DNA of 64,000 bases, taken from Monarcha castaneiventris obscurior (Eukaryota; Chordata; Aves; Passeriformes; Monarchidae). Below are positions 63,841-64,000 of the stretch, piece by piece. Within the stretch, counting starts at the first letter, position 1, and each line of letters opens with the position of its first letter. Position numbers and translations under genes: made by a program. The stretch spans positions 57,941,647 through 58,005,646 of the forward strand of contig JAMPIT010000894.1 of NCBI GenBank assembly GCA_026261815.1. The letters run 5' to 3'. The notes beneath the pieces are model-generated. The model ran no database searches. It saw only the letters and a program-made list of their open reading frames with translations, and was not told where the DNA came from.

Positions 63841-64000
63841 GTAGAGTTGTCGAACAGGACAGATATAAGAGCATAAAAATATTTCTTATAAAATAGACAA
63901 GACAGCTATCTTGACCTTCTCAGTGATGCTGGCCAAAGATACAGTATTGCAAAGTACTGCTGGGAAGAAGAAGACATGCTACAGTGGTTTAGTAGTGCCC

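Noticed and set aside
1..64000. CRISPR array, tRNA, rRNA, bacterial operon or phage signals
   Set aside because: No regularly spaced repeats, cloverleaf genes or dense ORFs; the content is vertebrate (avian).

Overview
This window looks like nuclear DNA from a bird, probably a songbird or close relative. The best evidence is interspersed repeats. There are at least eight pieces of CR1, the dominant avian LINE, several ending in the diagnostic ATTCTATGATTCT-type 3' tail. There are also five or six long terminal repeats (LTRs) of bird-type endogenous retroviruses. The background is AT-rich, with long introns or intergenic DNA. No bacterial-style gene organisation, operon, rRNA, tRNA or CRISPR array is present.

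I found no intact protein-coding gene. The open reading frames are short (about 160 codons at most). They are either fortuitous in AT-rich DNA or parts of decayed transposons. The only recognisable coding sequence is the broken CR1 ORF2 at 12385-13640 (minus), covering part of the endonuclease and the start of the reverse transcriptase. Two short stretches look like exons or pseudogenes but I could not identify them: 45290-45780 (minus) and 53914-54050 (plus).

Layout: 1-8.1 kb is unannotated AT-rich DNA. 8.16-9.6 kb is a long LTR (minus) with an internal 56-bp duplication. 12.4-13.6 kb is the CR1 ORF2 fragment. 13.6-23.6 kb is mostly unique AT-rich sequence. 23.6 kb has a GAAAAA microsatellite, followed by an LTR at 24.0-24.7 kb and a near-perfect 186-bp tandem duplication at 25.2-25.6 kb. 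33.2-37.7 kb is repeat-dense: CR1, a solo LTR with clear target-site duplications (33908-34490), CR1, CR1, then an LTR that contains a 220-bp CCTT/CTTT tract. 40.4, 44.0, 50.1 and 57.5 kb carry further CR1 pieces. 51.4-51.8 kb is a small GC-rich island with two hairpins. 58.1 and 60.1-60.9 kb carry two more LTRs. The last 200 bases may contain the 3' end of a minus-strand transcript that enters from beyond the right edge.

The parts do not form a pathway. The window reads as a gene desert or large intron shaped by retroelement insertion and decay. Family names come from remembered consensus features and were not checked against a repeat library.
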